Origin: Altererythrobacter sp. TH136
GTDB lineage: Bacteria > Pseudomonadota > Alphaproteobacteria > Sphingomonadales > Sphingomonadaceae
DNA: 64,000 nucleotides
Assembly: GCF_007065885.1 (NCBI RefSeq)
Contig: NZ_CP041409.1
Location: 62,001 to 126,000, forward strand
Direction: 5' to 3'
Shown: positions 43,583 through 53,530 of the stretch, piece by piece
Layout of the letters: every line of letters begins with the position of its first letter
Numbering within the stretch: position 1 is the stretch's first letter
Notes under the pieces: generated by a model
Told to the model about the DNA's origin: nothing
What the model saw: only the letters and a program-made list of their open reading frames with translations
The model's database searches: none
Translations under genes and position numbers: made by a program

Positions 43583-46189
43583 ATGATCAAGACTGCTTCC
43601 GGATTTGCCGGCCGGGCCCGCTTTACCCTGCTCGCCGGTGCTGCCGTGCTCGTCGCGCCGGGCGTCGCCCATGCGCAGGATACGACCGCGCAGGACGTTC
43701 AGGAGCAAGTCGACGCCGACGGCGACAACTACCCGGTGGCTGAGGACACCAGCTCCGGCAACGTCATCGTCGTGACCGCTTCGAAGCGCGAGCAGACGCT
43801 GCAGGAAACGCCGATCTCGGTCACCGTCACGACGGGCGAGACGCTTGAGCGCGCGCAGATCCGTGACGTGCTCGACCTGCAGACGGTCAATCCGTCGCTG
43901 CGGGTCAGCCAGCTGCAGAACTCGTCGTCTTCGACGTTCATCATCCGCGGCTTCGGCAATGGTGACAACAACTTCGGCATCGAGCCGTCGGTTGGCGTGT
44001 TCATCGATGGCGTGTTCCGCTCGCGCTCGGCCTCGTCGCTCAACGACCTGTCCAATGTCCAGCGCATCGAAGTGCTGAACGGCCCGCAGTCGACCCTGTT
44101 CGGCAAGAACGCCTCGGCCGGCGTCATCTCGGTCATCACTCGCGAACCGCAGTTCGAGTTCGGCGGTTCGATCGAGGCGACTTACGGCAACTATGATGCC
44201 ATGACCCTGAAGGGTGACGTTACCGGGCCGATCACCGAGACGATCGCGTTCTCGCTCGACGCCAGCTACAATCGCCGCGACGGCTATGGGCGGATCGTCA
44301 ACCTCGACAAGGACATTTCCGACCGCAACCGCTGGACTGCGCGCGGCCAGTTGCTGATCGAGCCGAATTCCGACCTCAAGATCCGCGCGATGGCCGATTA
44401 CTCGCAGATCGACGAAGTGTGCTGTGTCGTCAGCACGCTGGTCGCGGGCCCATCGGCTCCGGCGATCTTCGGGGTCGGCGGTGCGTTGAGCACTGACTTC
44501 TTCAGCTACGACACCTACCTGAACAAGGAGCCGATCAACAAGGTCGACAACTACGGCGGGTCGGTACAGGCCGACTACAATCTGGGCGCGATCTCGCTGA
44601 CCTCGATCACCGCCTATCGCGAACTCAAGAACTTCGTCGACCAGGACGTCGATTTCACGAGCGCCGACATCGTCAGCGAAATGCGCGATCAGCGGGTCAA
44701 GACGGTCACTCAGGAGTTCCGCATCGCGTCGGACTTCGACGGACCGCTGAACTTCCTGCTCGGCGGCTTCTACTTCGACGAAAAGGTCACCCAGGACAGC
44801 GCGCTGACCACCGGTGCGGCCTCGCGCTCGTTCTTCACTCTGCTGGGCCGTGCGGCGACGCAGAACCCGGCCTTCACCTTTAACCAGATCGAAGCGGCGG
44901 TGGGCCAGCCGCAGAACAGCTTCTTCTCCGCCGGCCCGCTGACGGCAGAAAGCTATTCGCTCGACAACCGGGCCGTCTCGGTCTTCGGCACGGTCGATTT
45001 CGAACCGGTCGACGGGCTCGTGTTCACGGGCGGCTTCAACTACACCGACGACAAGAAGGACTTCGCCCTTAGCGGTCAGGCGTTCGACGAGCTGTCCAAT
45101 CTCAACCTCGTCGACACGTTCATCACCGGTGCGACTGGCGGCGCGGTGACGAGCCGGGCGCAGTTCCTGGCGCTGCCTTCGGCAACGCAAGCGGCCCTGC
45201 GCGCGGCGGCGCTGAATCCGGCCGTCAATCCGTTGCTGGGTCTGGCGCCGTTCCAGTTCCAGCCGCCGTTCCTGGCCATTCCGAACGCGGTCGAGGACGG
45301 CCGTACCCACGACAGCGACCTCAGCTACCTGCTGCGGGTGGCGTACAACGTGTCTGACCAGATCAACGTTTACGCGAGCTATGCGACGGGCTTCAAGGCC
45401 AGCTCGGTCAACCTGTCACGCGATTCGCGGCCGCTGTTCGGGGACTTCATCCCGGGTCCGGGGCGTTCCTCGTTCCTCGCCCCGTCTTCGCCGATCACCG
45501 ACGCCGGTCTGGGCGTGGCGAACCTCACCACCGGTTCGCGGTTTGCCGGACCTGAGGATGCCGAGGTCTATGAGATCGGCCTGAAGGCGCAGTTCCCCGG
45601 GCTCGACTTCAACCTCGCGCTGTTCGACCAGACCATCAAGGGCTTCCAGAGCTTCGTGTTCACCGGCACCGGTTTCCAGCTGAACAACGCTGGTCAGCAG
45701 TCGGTGCGGGGCTTCGAGTTCAGCTCGACTATCACGCCTGTCCGGCCGCTCGTGTTCACGTTCGCCGCAACGTACCTCGATGCGGTGTACGACAGCTTCG
45801 TGGATAGCCCGGTGGGCGATCTGTCGGGACTGCGTCCGGGCGGGATCCCCGAATGGAACCTCTCTACCTCGGCCACTTACGCGCATGAATTCGGCGCGAG
45901 CGGCAACCGGCTGATCAGCCGGATCGATTTCAGCCACGAAAGCAACACCGCGATCAACAACGGCCTGCCGACGTTCGGTCCGAACAGCTTCCGGCGCGAA
46001 GTGAACCTGGTGAATGCGTCGATGACGCTGGCGCTCAACAACGGGCTGGAAATCGGTGCATTTGCCCGCAACCTGCTCGACGATCGCTACATCGTGACGG
46101 TGTTCGACGGCGTGGCCCAGGCGGGCACCGTTTCGGGCTACCCGAACACGCCGCGCACCTATGGCGCACTGGCACGGTTCAAGTTCTGA
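43583..46189 (+). CDS. TonB-dependent receptor
   Basis: 868 residues: signal peptide (AGAAVLVAPGVAHAQ), then NVIVVTASKREQTLQETPISVTVTT as the TonB box and plug start, with FIIRGFGNGDNN and LNGPQSTLFGKNASAGVISVITREP. The rest is the barrel, ending GYPNTPRTYGALARFKF with C-terminal aromatic. This is the large substrate-unknown group common in sphingomonads, which take up iron chelates, carbohydrates or aromatic compounds. No neighbouring gene shows the substrate. The gene has its own terminator. Confidence 0.92.
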   Translation: MIKTASGFAGRARFTLLAGAAVLVAPGVAHAQDTTAQDVQEQVDADGDNYPVAEDTSSGNVIVVTASKREQTLQETPISVTVTTGETLERAQIRDVLDLQTVNPSLRVSQLQNSSSSTFIIRGFGNGDNNFGIEPSVGVFIDGVFRSRSASSLNDLSNVQRIEVLNGPQSTLFGKNASAGVISVITREPQFEFGGSIEATYGNYDAMTLKGDVTGPITETIAFSLDASYNRRDGYGRIVNLDKDISDRNRWTARGQLLIEPNSDLKIRAMADYSQIDEVCCVVSTLVAGPSAPAIFGVGGALSTDFFSYDTYLNKEPINKVDNYGGSVQADYNLGAISLTSITAYRELKNFVDQDVDFTSADIVSEMRDQRVKTVTQEFRIASDFDGPLNFLLGGFYFDEKVTQDSALTTGAASRSFFTLLGRAATQNPAFTFNQIEAAVGQPQNSFFSAGPLTAESYSLDNRAVSVFGTVDFEPVDGLVFTGGFNYTDDKKDFALSGQAFDELSNLNLVDTFITGATGGAVTSRAQFLALPSATQAALRAAALNPAVNPLLGLAPFQFQPPFLAIPNAVEDGRTHDSDLSYLLRVAYNVSDQINVYASYATGFKASSVNLSRDSRPLFGDFIPGPGRSSFLAPSSPITDAGLGVANLTTGSRFAGPEDAEVYEIGLKAQFPGLDFNLALFDQTIKGFQSFVFTGTGFQLNNAGQQSVRGFEFSSTITPVRPLVFTFAATYLDAVYDSFVDSPVGDLSGLRPGGIPEWNLSTSATYAHEFGASGNRLISRIDFSHESNTAINNGLPTFGPNSFRREVNLVNASMTLALNNGLEIGAFARNLLDDRYIVTVFDGVAQAGTVSGYPNTPRTYGALARFKF

Positions 46190-46225
46190 TCACGCGCCTG
46201 CGCGCGTTTTCGTTGACGCAAGGAA

Positions 46226-46251
46226 GGGCCCCGTTCGCGGGGCCCTTTTTT
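46226..46251 (+). terminator. Rho-independent terminator after the TonB-dependent receptor
   Basis: GGGCCCC (46226-46232) and GGGGCCC (46239-46245), 7 bp with a 6-base loop, followed by six Ts (46246-46251). It lies 37 bases after the receptor stop. Confidence 0.9.
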
Positions 46252-46315
46252 GTTGCGCGCCGATAGCTCTTATGTTCCCCTCCCCAACAGGGAAACAACA
46301 GAGGGGACAGTTTCC

Positions 46316-46774
46316 ATGGATTGGATGATACTGCCGTTTAAGCGTTACGCCGAATTCTCGGGCCGCTCGCGCCGTATGGAATACTGGATGTTCGCGCTGC
46401 TCAACGTGATCGTCGTGACGGTGCTGATGTTCGTCATCTTCGGAGCGGGCGGGGCAGCCGGCTTGATGGCGCCGGGCGCCAGTGGCGAACTGGGCGCGGG
46501 TTTCGGTGCGCTGTTTGGCGGAGTGGGTTTGCTGATGCTGCTGTACGCGGCGATCGTGTTGGTCCCCAGCATCGCCGTGACCGTGCGCCGGTTGCACGAT
46601 CGCGACAAGAGCGGGTGGTGGTATCTTGGCGCGATCATCGGGGGGATGATCCCGGTCGTGGGATTTCTGGTTTCGATCGCGTTCCTGGTGCTGATGGCGC
46701 TGCCGGGCACCCCGGGTCCGAACCGCTTCGGGCCCGATCCCAAGGGCGTGGGCGAAGCCGAAACGTTCGCTTGA
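46316..46774 (+). CDS. DUF805 membrane protein
   Basis: 152 residues of the DUF805 (YhaH-like) family: MDWMILPFKRYAEFSGRSRRMEYWMFALLN at the start, then hydrophobic helices and the hallmark VRRLHDRDKSGWWYL. It is an inner-membrane protein of unknown function. The ATG at 46316 follows GAGGGGACAG; an upstream TTG/ATG is less likely. It ends 23 bases before the convergent ABC permease gene. Confidence 0.85.
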   Translation: MDWMILPFKRYAEFSGRSRRMEYWMFALLNVIVVTVLMFVIFGAGGAAGLMAPGASGELGAGFGALFGGVGLLMLLYAAIVLVPSIAVTVRRLHDRDKSGWWYLGAIIGGMIPVVGFLVSIAFLVLMALPGTPGPNRFGPDPKGVGEAETFA

Positions 46775-46797
46775 TCTGCGCGGCAGGCGCTGCGGGC

Positions 46798-49308
46798 TCA
46801 AAGCGCCCGCAGCGCCTGTGCCGGTTTCGCGCGGAGCAGCGGCAAGGCGCCGGCGAGCGCGAACAACACAACCAGCGCGAGGCCTGCGCCAAGCACGCCG
46901 AACACCGCCGGCCACGCGGGCAGCCAGTCGAACTCGAACAACTGGGTCACCACCGCCCACGCGGCGAGGAGCCCGAGCGCGAGGGACACCAGCGCAAGCA
47001 GCGCGGCGAGGGCGCCATACTCTGCCAGAGCCAGTAACAAGACCTGCCGCCTGCTGGCGCCGAGTACGCGCAGGATCACGGTATCGTAAGTGCGCTGCGC
47101 CCGCGCCGCGGCGATCGCTCCCAGCAGCACGGCCAAGCCCGCCAGAACCGCCACCGAAGCGGCGGCGAGGGTGGCTAGCCCCACTTGAGTTAGCAGTTCG
47201 CGCGCCTGAACCAGCACCGGCCCTGTCTCGATCACGCTGGATGACGGAAACGCGCGCACGAGGTCGCGCAACAGCGCCCCTTTTGCGCCGTCATCGGGCA
47301 GCTCGATGGTTGCGGCGACGTTGTGGGGCGCGTCGCGCAGCGTGTTGGGGCTGAACACCAGCACATAGTTGAAGCCCATGGTCTGCCAGTCGATCCGCCG
47401 CAGCGATGCGATCCGCGCACTGCGCTCGGTTCCCAGGATGCCGATGGTCAGGAAGTCGCCCACCCCGACGCCGATCGCCTGCGCCAGATCCTCGTCGATC
47501 GACACCAGCGGTTCGCCGGCATGGTTCTCCGGCCACCATTCACCCTGCGTGAGCGTATTCCCGGGGGGCACCTCATCCGCGTAGGTCAGCCCCCGCTCAC
47601 CGCGGAGTGCCCAAGCGTCCTCCGGCAAATTCTCTCCCAGGCTGGCGACGCGGGTCATGGCGTCCTTGGGGCCGTAGGCCAGGATCGCGCCGCGCAGCGC
47701 TGGCACCGTTTGTACCGCAGAGCCGGGCGCGACGCGGTCCACCAGCCCGGTGAATGCCCCCACTTGCTCCTTTGGCACGTCGAGCACGAAGTAGTCAGGC
47801 GCACGCTCAGGTACGCGCTGGGCGATCGTGCCGTCGATGCTGGTCTGGACCGCGGCGAGCAGCACGAACGCCGACAGGCCAAAGCCGAGGGCCGTCACCA
47901 GCGTCCCGGTCGCCGCGCCCGGGCGGTGCAGGTTGGCCAGCGCGGCGCGCCACAGCGGATCGCGCGGGCGCGGCAGGCGGGCAGCGACCAACCGGATGCC
48001 CCAACCAAGCGCCGCGAGCAGGATAAGCGCTGCCGCCGCCCCGCCCAGAAATCCCGCGGTCATCAATGGTTGCCGGGCGGTCGCCAGCGCGAGAGCGGCA
48101 ATCGCGGCCAAACCGGCGGCGACCACCGCGATCGCGATCCGGTCCCATCCCAACGGAGATACGCGCTCGCGCATCAGGGCCATGGCCGGGAAACGCCGCG
48201 CGCGCAGCAGCGGCGGCGCGGCAAAGACGAGCGCTACGAGCAGGCCATACGCCAGTGCGCTGAACAGCGCCGCGGGCGCGAACACGATGCCGGTACCAAT
48301 CGGCAGCAGCCCGGCAAGTGCGCGTGCGATCACCGGCGTGAGCGCGACCCCGGCAACGATCCCCGCGATGCTGCCCACCAGCGAGGCGGCGCCGATTTCC
48401 ATGGCGTAAATGCGGGCGATGTCGCCGCTGGTGGCGCCAAGCACCTTCAGCGTGGCGATGTTCTGGCGCCGGGCGTCGAGGTATGACGACACGCCCCCGC
48501 CGATGCCGATCCCCGCGATCACCAAGGCGGCGAGCCCCACCAGGGTCAGGAACTCCCCCATGCGGCCCACGAAGCGGTCCACGCCGGGCGCGCCCCTGTC
48601 GCGTGTGCGGATCTCGAACCCGGCGGCGGGAAAGCGCGCCTTCAACTCGGCTTCGACCGCTTGCGGATCGCCCGGCTGCGTGAAGGCGACGTTGGTTTTG
48701 GAGCGGTACATTGCGCCCGGCGCGGTGAGCCCGGCGGCCGCGGGCACATCGGCGCGCACGATTATCGTCGGGCCAAGCTGGAACCCTTCGCCCAGCCGAT
48801 CCGGTTCCTGGTCGAGTAGCCCGCCGACCCGCAACCGGGCCGAACCGATTGTCAGCAGGTCCCCCGGTTTCACGCCCAGCCGGTCTGCGGCGCCAGGAGC
48901 GACCCAGGCGGCGCCGGCGGGCGGGGCACCGACCGTCTGGCCATCCAGCAGCGTCGCACGGCCATACAGCGGCCAGCGGTCGTCCACCGCTTTCAACTCG
49001 ACGGGCGCTGCGGCATCCGCGGAACTCGCCATGGCCTGCATCCGCAGCCCTTGCGACACGGTGCCGAGCGCGCGCAACGCGGCGAGTTCAGGCGGCGTAG
49101 GCGCGCGCTGCCACAACGCGACCTGCACGTCCGCGCCCAGGAATTCGCGGCCACGCTCGCTCAGCTGGCGTTCGATCGTGCTTGTCAAAGTGCCGATCGC
49201 CGCGAGCGCGCCGGTTCCGAGGAACAGGCACACGAGCAGCAAGCGCAGTCCGTGGAAGCGCGCGGAGAGGTCACGCCGCGCAATGCGCCAGGCGATCGCC
49301 CAGGTCAT
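46798..49308 (-). CDS. FtsX-like ABC transporter permease
   Basis: 836 residues with FtsX/MacB-like domains twice: an N-terminal membrane helix (LLLVCLFLGTGALAAIGTLTS), a periplasmic part to about residue 250, three helices with GGVSSYLDARRQNIATLKVLGATS, a second set, and C-terminal helices with IAAARAQRTYDTVILRVLGASRRQVLLLALAEY. This is the YbbP/lysophospholipase-associated permease layout. The ATPase gene lies 22 bases upstream. The substrate is not known; lipoprotein or lipid export is a common guess. The ATG at 49308 begins MTWAIAWRIARRDL. Confidence 0.87.
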   Translation of the reverse strand: MTWAIAWRIARRDLSARFHGLRLLLVCLFLGTGALAAIGTLTSTIERQLSERGREFLGADVQVALWQRAPTPPELAALRALGTVSQGLRMQAMASSADAAAPVELKAVDDRWPLYGRATLLDGQTVGAPPAGAAWVAPGAADRLGVKPGDLLTIGSARLRVGGLLDQEPDRLGEGFQLGPTIIVRADVPAAAGLTAPGAMYRSKTNVAFTQPGDPQAVEAELKARFPAAGFEIRTRDRGAPGVDRFVGRMGEFLTLVGLAALVIAGIGIGGGVSSYLDARRQNIATLKVLGATSGDIARIYAMEIGAASLVGSIAGIVAGVALTPVIARALAGLLPIGTGIVFAPAALFSALAYGLLVALVFAAPPLLRARRFPAMALMRERVSPLGWDRIAIAVVAAGLAAIAALALATARQPLMTAGFLGGAAAALILLAALGWGIRLVAARLPRPRDPLWRAALANLHRPGAATGTLVTALGFGLSAFVLLAAVQTSIDGTIAQRVPERAPDYFVLDVPKEQVGAFTGLVDRVAPGSAVQTVPALRGAILAYGPKDAMTRVASLGENLPEDAWALRGERGLTYADEVPPGNTLTQGEWWPENHAGEPLVSIDEDLAQAIGVGVGDFLTIGILGTERSARIASLRRIDWQTMGFNYVLVFSPNTLRDAPHNVAATIELPDDGAKGALLRDLVRAFPSSSVIETGPVLVQARELLTQVGLATLAAASVAVLAGLAVLLGAIAAARAQRTYDTVILRVLGASRRQVLLLALAEYGALAALLALVSLALGLLAAWAVVTQLFEFDWLPAWPAVFGVLGAGLALVVLFALAGALPLLRAKPAQALRAL

Positions 49309-49330
49309 GGAACGCACCTTGGGTCCCGCA

Positions 49331-50020
49331 TCACGGTCGCAGGTCGCTCGCGATCCGGCCATCGGCCAGCGTGATCACCCGCTGGCAGCGGGCCGCGAGC
49401 TCCACGTCGTGGGTGATCACGAGCAGGGTGGCGCCGGTTTCGGCCCGGCGGGAGAGGAGGAGGTCCACGATCGTCTGACCAGTCGCCGCATCCAGGTTGC
49501 CGGTCGGTTCGTCGGCGAAGATCAGCGGGGGCCGGGGCGCGGTCGCCCGTGCGATCGCGACCCGCTGCTGTTCCCCACCGGAGAGCTGGGTCGGATAGTG
49601 GCCGAGCCGATGGCCCAGGCCCACAGCGGACAATTCCGCCCGCGCCCGTTCCTGCGCATCGGCCATGCCGGCCAACTCCATCGGGGTGGCGACGTTCTCC
49701 TCCGCCGTCATGGTGGGCAGCAAGTGAAACGCTTGCAGGACGATGCCGATGCGGCCCCGCCGCGCGCGGGCGAGGGCGTCCTCGTCCATCTGCGCGAAGT
49801 CTGCCCCGGCCACGCTGAGCGTCCCGCCGCTCGCCCGCTCGAGCCCCGTGAGCACCGCCATCAGACTTGACTTGCCGGAGCCCGATGGCCCGAGCAGGGC
49901 GACCACCTCGCCCGCGCCGATATCGAGGTCGATACCGCGCAACACGTCGACCGGGGCCGACGCGGAACCGTAGGTGAGGGAAAGATTGCGGGCACAAATT
50001 GCCGGATGAGCACTTGTCAC
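49331..50020 (-). CDS. ABC transporter ATP-binding protein (YbbA/LolD-like)
   Basis: 229 residues: Walker A GPSGSGKS, signature [14 protein letters not shown], Walker [14 protein letters not shown] and the H-loop in VITHDVE. It is the ATPase of the adjacent permease. The start is GTG at 50020 ([18 protein letters not shown]), since the longer upstream frame would overlap the divergent esterase. With the SGNH esterase on the other strand it forms the same YbbA-YbbP-TesA-like neighbourhood seen in many proteobacteria. Confidence 0.88.
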   Translation of the reverse strand: MTSAHPAICARNLSLTYGSASAPVDVLRGIDLDIGAGEVVALLGPSGSGKSSLMAVLTGLERASGGTLSVAGADFAQMDEDALARARRGRIGIVLQAFHLLPTMTAEENVATPMELAGMADAQERARAELSAVGLGHRLGHYPTQLSGGEQQRVAIARATAPRPPLIFADEPTGNLDAATGQTIVDLLLSRRAETGATLLVITHDVELAARCQRVITLADGRIASDLRP

Positions 50021-50078
50021 CCACGCTCGATGGCATAGCTGGTCGATGGCGGCAATCGTCGCCGCGGGAGAGTGGGCG

Positions 50079-50780
50079 ATGCAGGTCAGCGGTTGGTCGA
50101 TTATTGCAGTGGCTCTGGCAGTCACGGCCTGTGGATCGGAGGCGCCCACGCCGCAGCCCGCGCCCCAGGCTTCGCCGCCGGCCGTTGAGGCCACGGGCCC
50201 TCAGGTCGACGTGCTCGCTTTCGGCGATTCGCTGTTCGCCGGGTACGGCCTGGCCTCGCCCGACCAGAGCTATCCGGCACAGCTCGAGCGCGCGTTGCGG
50301 CAGGAAGGGCGGAACGTGCGGATCGCCAACGCCGGCGTCTCAGGCGATACCACCGCCACCGGCCGCCAGCGGCTAACCTTTACGCTCGACAGCCAGCCCG
50401 CCAAGCCCGATCTCGTTCTGCTGGAATTGGGCGGCAACGATCTGTTGCGCGGGCTTCCGCCCGAGCAGACCCGCGCCAATCTCGATGCGATGCTGACCGA
50501 GCTGGGCAGGCGGGACATCCCGGTGGTCCTGATGAGCCTGCAGGCGCCACCCAACTACGGCACCGCCTTCCAGCAGCAGTTCGATGCGATCTATCCCGCG
50601 CTGGCCGCCAAGCACGGCGCGGCGCTGGTGCCCTTCGTCACCGCGCAGGTGTTCACCAATCCCCGGATGATCCAGTCCGATCATGTGCATCCCACCGCGG
50701 AGGGCGTGGCGGCGCTGGTGAAGGCGACTGGCGATGCAGTCGCGCAAGCTATTCCGCCTGAACCCGGCGCGACGGACTGA
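50079..50780 (+). CDS. tesA: SGNH-family arylesterase/lysophospholipase (TesA-like) lipoprotein
   Basis: 233 residues. The start MQVSGWSIIAVALAVTACGSE has a lipobox (VTAC), so it is lipid-anchored. Catalytic features: FGDSLFAGYG (GDS with the nucleophilic serine), GGND for the oxyanion hole and SDHVHPTAEG for Asp and His. E. coli TesA has thioesterase, protease and lysophospholipase activities; substrate range here is inference. It begins 59 bases from the divergent ABC ATPase gene. Confidence 0.88.
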   Translation: MQVSGWSIIAVALAVTACGSEAPTPQPAPQASPPAVEATGPQVDVLAFGDSLFAGYGLASPDQSYPAQLERALRQEGRNVRIANAGVSGDTTATGRQRLTFTLDSQPAKPDLVLLELGGNDLLRGLPPEQTRANLDAMLTELGRRDIPVVLMSLQAPPNYGTAFQQQFDAIYPALAAKHGAALVPFVTAQVFTNPRMIQSDHVHPTAEGVAALVKATGDAVAQAIPPEPGATD

Positions 50781-51383
50781 ATGCATCTGTCGTTTGCCGC
50801 CATCGTGGTCGCCGCCCGGCCTCACGGCGAGACTGCGGCCATTGTCCGGGTGTTGAGCGAGCAATATGGACTGGTGGCTGGATACGTGGCCGGCGCGCGC
50901 GGGCGCCATCTGCGTCCCGTGCTGATCCCCGGAAACCGGGTGGCGGCTGAATTGTCCGGTCGCAGCGACAGCCAGATGCCCTTCCTCAGGCTGGAATTGG
51001 TCGAGAGCCGTGGCCCATGGCTCAGCGAGCCGCTGGCGGCAGGAGCAATCGCGTGGGTGACCACGCTGACGGCCGCGGTTCTGCCGGAACGAAATGCTTA
51101 TCCCAATATCTACAGCGGGTTAAGCGCCACTCTTGACGCGATCTGTCACGCGCCGTCCGCACGGGGATGGTTGCGCGCCGTGATCGCGTTCGAGGCGCTG
51201 GTCCTGCGCGAACTGGGATATGGCGGTACGGCGCCCCCCGCCGAAGCCGATCTTGAGGCGCTGCTGCAAATGTTTGCCCGGCTCGGGGTTCCGCTGGAGC
51301 GCTACCTGCTTGCCGACCGGAAAGGCGATGCTATGGCCGCGCGCGCCATGCTGGGCGAGCGACTGGAGAAGCTGAAGCCATGA
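50781..51383 (+). CDS. recO: DNA repair protein RecO
   Basis: 200 residues: the OB-fold N-terminal domain ([41 protein letters not shown]) and a helical C-terminus ([18 protein letters not shown]). Shorter than E. coli RecO (242), which is common in alphaproteobacteria, and no zinc cysteine cluster is visible. It anneals DNA and loads RecA with RecR and RecF. It follows directly after tesA with no gap and overlaps leuB (ATGA). Confidence 0.88.
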   Translation: MHLSFAAIVVAARPHGETAAIVRVLSEQYGLVAGYVAGARGRHLRPVLIPGNRVAAELSGRSDSQMPFLRLELVESRGPWLSEPLAAGAIAWVTTLTAAVLPERNAYPNIYSGLSATLDAICHAPSARGWLRAVIAFEALVLRELGYGGTAPPAEADLEALLQMFARLGVPLERYLLADRKGDAMAARAMLGERLEKLKP

Positions 51384-52438
51384 AAGTCGCGCTGCTGCCA
51401 GGCGACGGGGTGGGTCCCGAAGTGGTGCACGAAGCTGTCCGCGTGCTCGAAGTGCTCGATCTGCCCGGCCTCACGCTGCTGGAAGGCGATGTCGGCGGTG
51501 CGGCGTACCGGCGTCACGGCCACCCGCTGCCCCCCGAAACGCTGGGCGTGGCGCGCGCGGCCGATGCCGTCTTGTTCGGCGCGGTCGGCGACCCAGGATG
51601 CGACACGCTGGAGCGACACTTGCGCCCGGAGCAGGCGATCCTGGGGCTCCGCAGCGAGCTTGGCCTGTTCGCCAACCTGCGTCCCGCGGCGATGATTCCG
51701 GGGCTGGAAGCGATGAGCGCGCTGCGGCCGGAGATCGCCGCGCGCATCGATCTGTTGATCGTGCGCGAGCTTAACGGGGACGTCTACTTCGGCGAAAAGG
51801 CCATCGATGTTCTGCCGGACGGCCGCCGCCGTGGCCGCGACCTGATGAGCTATGCCGAGGATGAGGTGCGCCGCATCGCTCACGTCGCGTTCCGTGCCGC
51901 GCACGGGCGACGGCGCCGGCTGTGTTCGGTGGACAAGGCGAATGTGCTGGAGACCAGCCAGTTATGGCGCGACGTGGTGATCGAGGTCGCGGCTGAATAT
52001 CCCGACGTCTCGCTCGAGCACATGTATGTCGACAACGCCGCCATGCAGCTGGTGCGCGATCCGGGCCGGTTCGACGTGATCGTCACCGGTAATCTGTTCG
52101 GCGACATCCTGTCTGACCAGGCGAGCATGTGCGTCGGCTCGATCGGGTTGCTGGCAAGCGCCGCGCTCGGGGAACGGGAAACGGAGCACGGCACGTTCGG
52201 GCTGTATGAACCGATTCACGGTAGCGCGCCGGACATCGCAGGGCAGGGGATCGCTAACCCGGTCGCCACGATCCTGTCCGCCGCGATGATGTTGCGCCAT
52301 TCGCTGGGAGCGCCCGAAGAAGCCGAACGGGTGGAGAAAGCCGTCGCGCGGACGCTGGCCGATGGGGTGCGCGCGCGCGACCTTGGGGGCAGTGCCGGCA
52401 CCGCGGACGTGGGCGACGCGGTCATCCGCCGGCTCTAG
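51380..52438 (+). CDS. leuB: 3-isopropylmalate dehydrogenase
   Basis: 352 residues of the isocitrate/isopropylmalate dehydrogenase family, which oxidises and decarboxylates 3-isopropylmalate with NAD+ in leucine synthesis. [23 protein letters not shown], metal-binding and substrate residues in [12 protein letters not shown], and [31 protein letters not shown] and [21 protein letters not shown] are the family signatures. The start overlaps the recO stop by four bases. No leuA, leuC or leuD lies in the window. Confidence 0.95.
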   Translation: MKVALLPGDGVGPEVVHEAVRVLEVLDLPGLTLLEGDVGGAAYRRHGHPLPPETLGVARAADAVLFGAVGDPGCDTLERHLRPEQAILGLRSELGLFANLRPAAMIPGLEAMSALRPEIAARIDLLIVRELNGDVYFGEKAIDVLPDGRRRGRDLMSYAEDEVRRIAHVAFRAAHGRRRRLCSVDKANVLETSQLWRDVVIEVAAEYPDVSLEHMYVDNAAMQLVRDPGRFDVIVTGNLFGDILSDQASMCVGSIGLLASAALGERETEHGTFGLYEPIHGSAPDIAGQGIANPVATILSAAMMLRHSLGAPEEAERVEKAVARTLADGVRARDLGGSAGTADVGDAVIRRL

Positions 52439-52441
52439 GTC

Positions 52442-53530
52442 ATGCTCGAAGTCGCGATCATCCTCCCCACGCTCAACGAGCGGGACAATCTTGCGCCGCT
52501 ACTGTTGCGGATCGAAAACGCGCTTGGTCCGACAGGGTGGGAAGTCATCGTGGTGGATGACAACAGCCCCGACGGCACCGCCGACGCGGCGCGCGCGCTC
52601 GCCATGTCGGATAACCGCGTGCGCGCCATCCAGCGGTTCGGCCGGAGGGGCCTTGCCAGCGCAGCGATCGAAGGGATGTGCGCGACCGCGGCGCCATTCG
52701 TCGCGGTGATGGATGCCGACCACCAGCACGATCCTGCGCTCTTGCCGCAGATGCTGGCAGCCCTGCGCGAAAATGCCTGCGACATCGCGGTCGCCAGCCG
52801 GTTCGTCGCCGGGGGCAATGCGGACGGCCTGTCGAGTGCGACGCGGGAAAAGGGTTCGCGCCTGGCCAATCGGCTGGCACGCAAGGTCACGGGCATCGAG
52901 CTGACCGATCCGATGAGCGGTTATTTCCTGACCCGTTCGGACGCGGTGCGGGCGGCGGCGCCGCGCCTTTCCGGCATTGGCTTCAAGATCCTGCTCGATC
53001 TGCTCGCCACCTCCAATCCCCCGCTCCGGGTCAAGGAGTTTCCCTTGCAGTTCGCCGAGCGGCGCGCTGGCGAGAGCAAGCTCGACAACGCGGTGGCGTT
53101 CGAATTTCTGGTGGGGCTGTACGACCGCTCGCTGGGGCGCTTTGTGCCTTCGCGTTTCGCGCTGTTCGGAACCGTCGGTGCCTTGGGCGTGGCCGTCCAC
53201 ATGACGGTGTTGACGCTATTGTACCGGGTCAGCGGCGAGGGCTTTGCGCTGGCGACGGTCATCGCGACCTTCGCGGCGATGAGCTTCAACTTCTGGCTCA
53301 ACAACTTCCTCACCTATCGCGACCAGCGCCTGCGCGGGGCGGTGGCGATCGCCCGGGGCTGGCTTGGCTTTTGCCTCACGTGCGCGGTCGGTGCGCTGGC
53401 CAACGTCGCCACGGCGACCCTGTTGCAGGGTCGGGGTTTCCACTGGGTGCTTGCCGCCCTGGCGGGGATCGTGATCGGTTCAGTATGGAACTATGCGCTG
53501 TCGAGCCGCTTCGTCTGGGGCAAATACTAG
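52442..53530 (+). CDS. glycosyltransferase family 2 with GtrA domain (dolichol-phosphate-mannose-synthase-like)
   Basis: 362 residues: a DPM1-like GT2 domain (1-230) with MLEVAIILPTLNERDNL, EVIVVDDNSPDGT, DADHQHDPALLP and MSGYFLTRSD, fused to a C-terminal GtrA-type membrane domain (240-360) with four helices. The first domain should transfer a sugar from a nucleotide donor to a polyprenyl phosphate. The second domain is like the flippase-associated GtrA. It starts three bases after leuB; the stop shares four bases with the convergent PMT gene. Confidence 0.9.
   Translation: MLEVAIILPTLNERDNLAPLLLRIENALGPTGWEVIVVDDNSPDGTADAARALAMSDNRVRAIQRFGRRGLASAAIEGMCATAAPFVAVMDADHQHDPALLPQMLAALRENACDIAVASRFVAGGNADGLSSATREKGSRLANRLARKVTGIELTDPMSGYFLTRSDAVRAAAPRLSGIGFKILLDLLATSNPPLRVKEFPLQFAERRAGESKLDNAVAFEFLVGLYDRSLGRFVPSRFALFGTVGALGVAVHMTVLTLLYRVSGEGFALATVIATFAAMSFNFWLNNFLTYRDQRLRGAVAIARGWLGFCLTCAVGALANVATATLLQGRGFHWVLAALAGIVIGSVWNYALSSRFVWGKY

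Noticed and set aside
43508-45310. Open minus-strand frame of about 600 codons
   Set aside because: Antisense to the TonB-dependent receptor, whose motifs are unmistakable.
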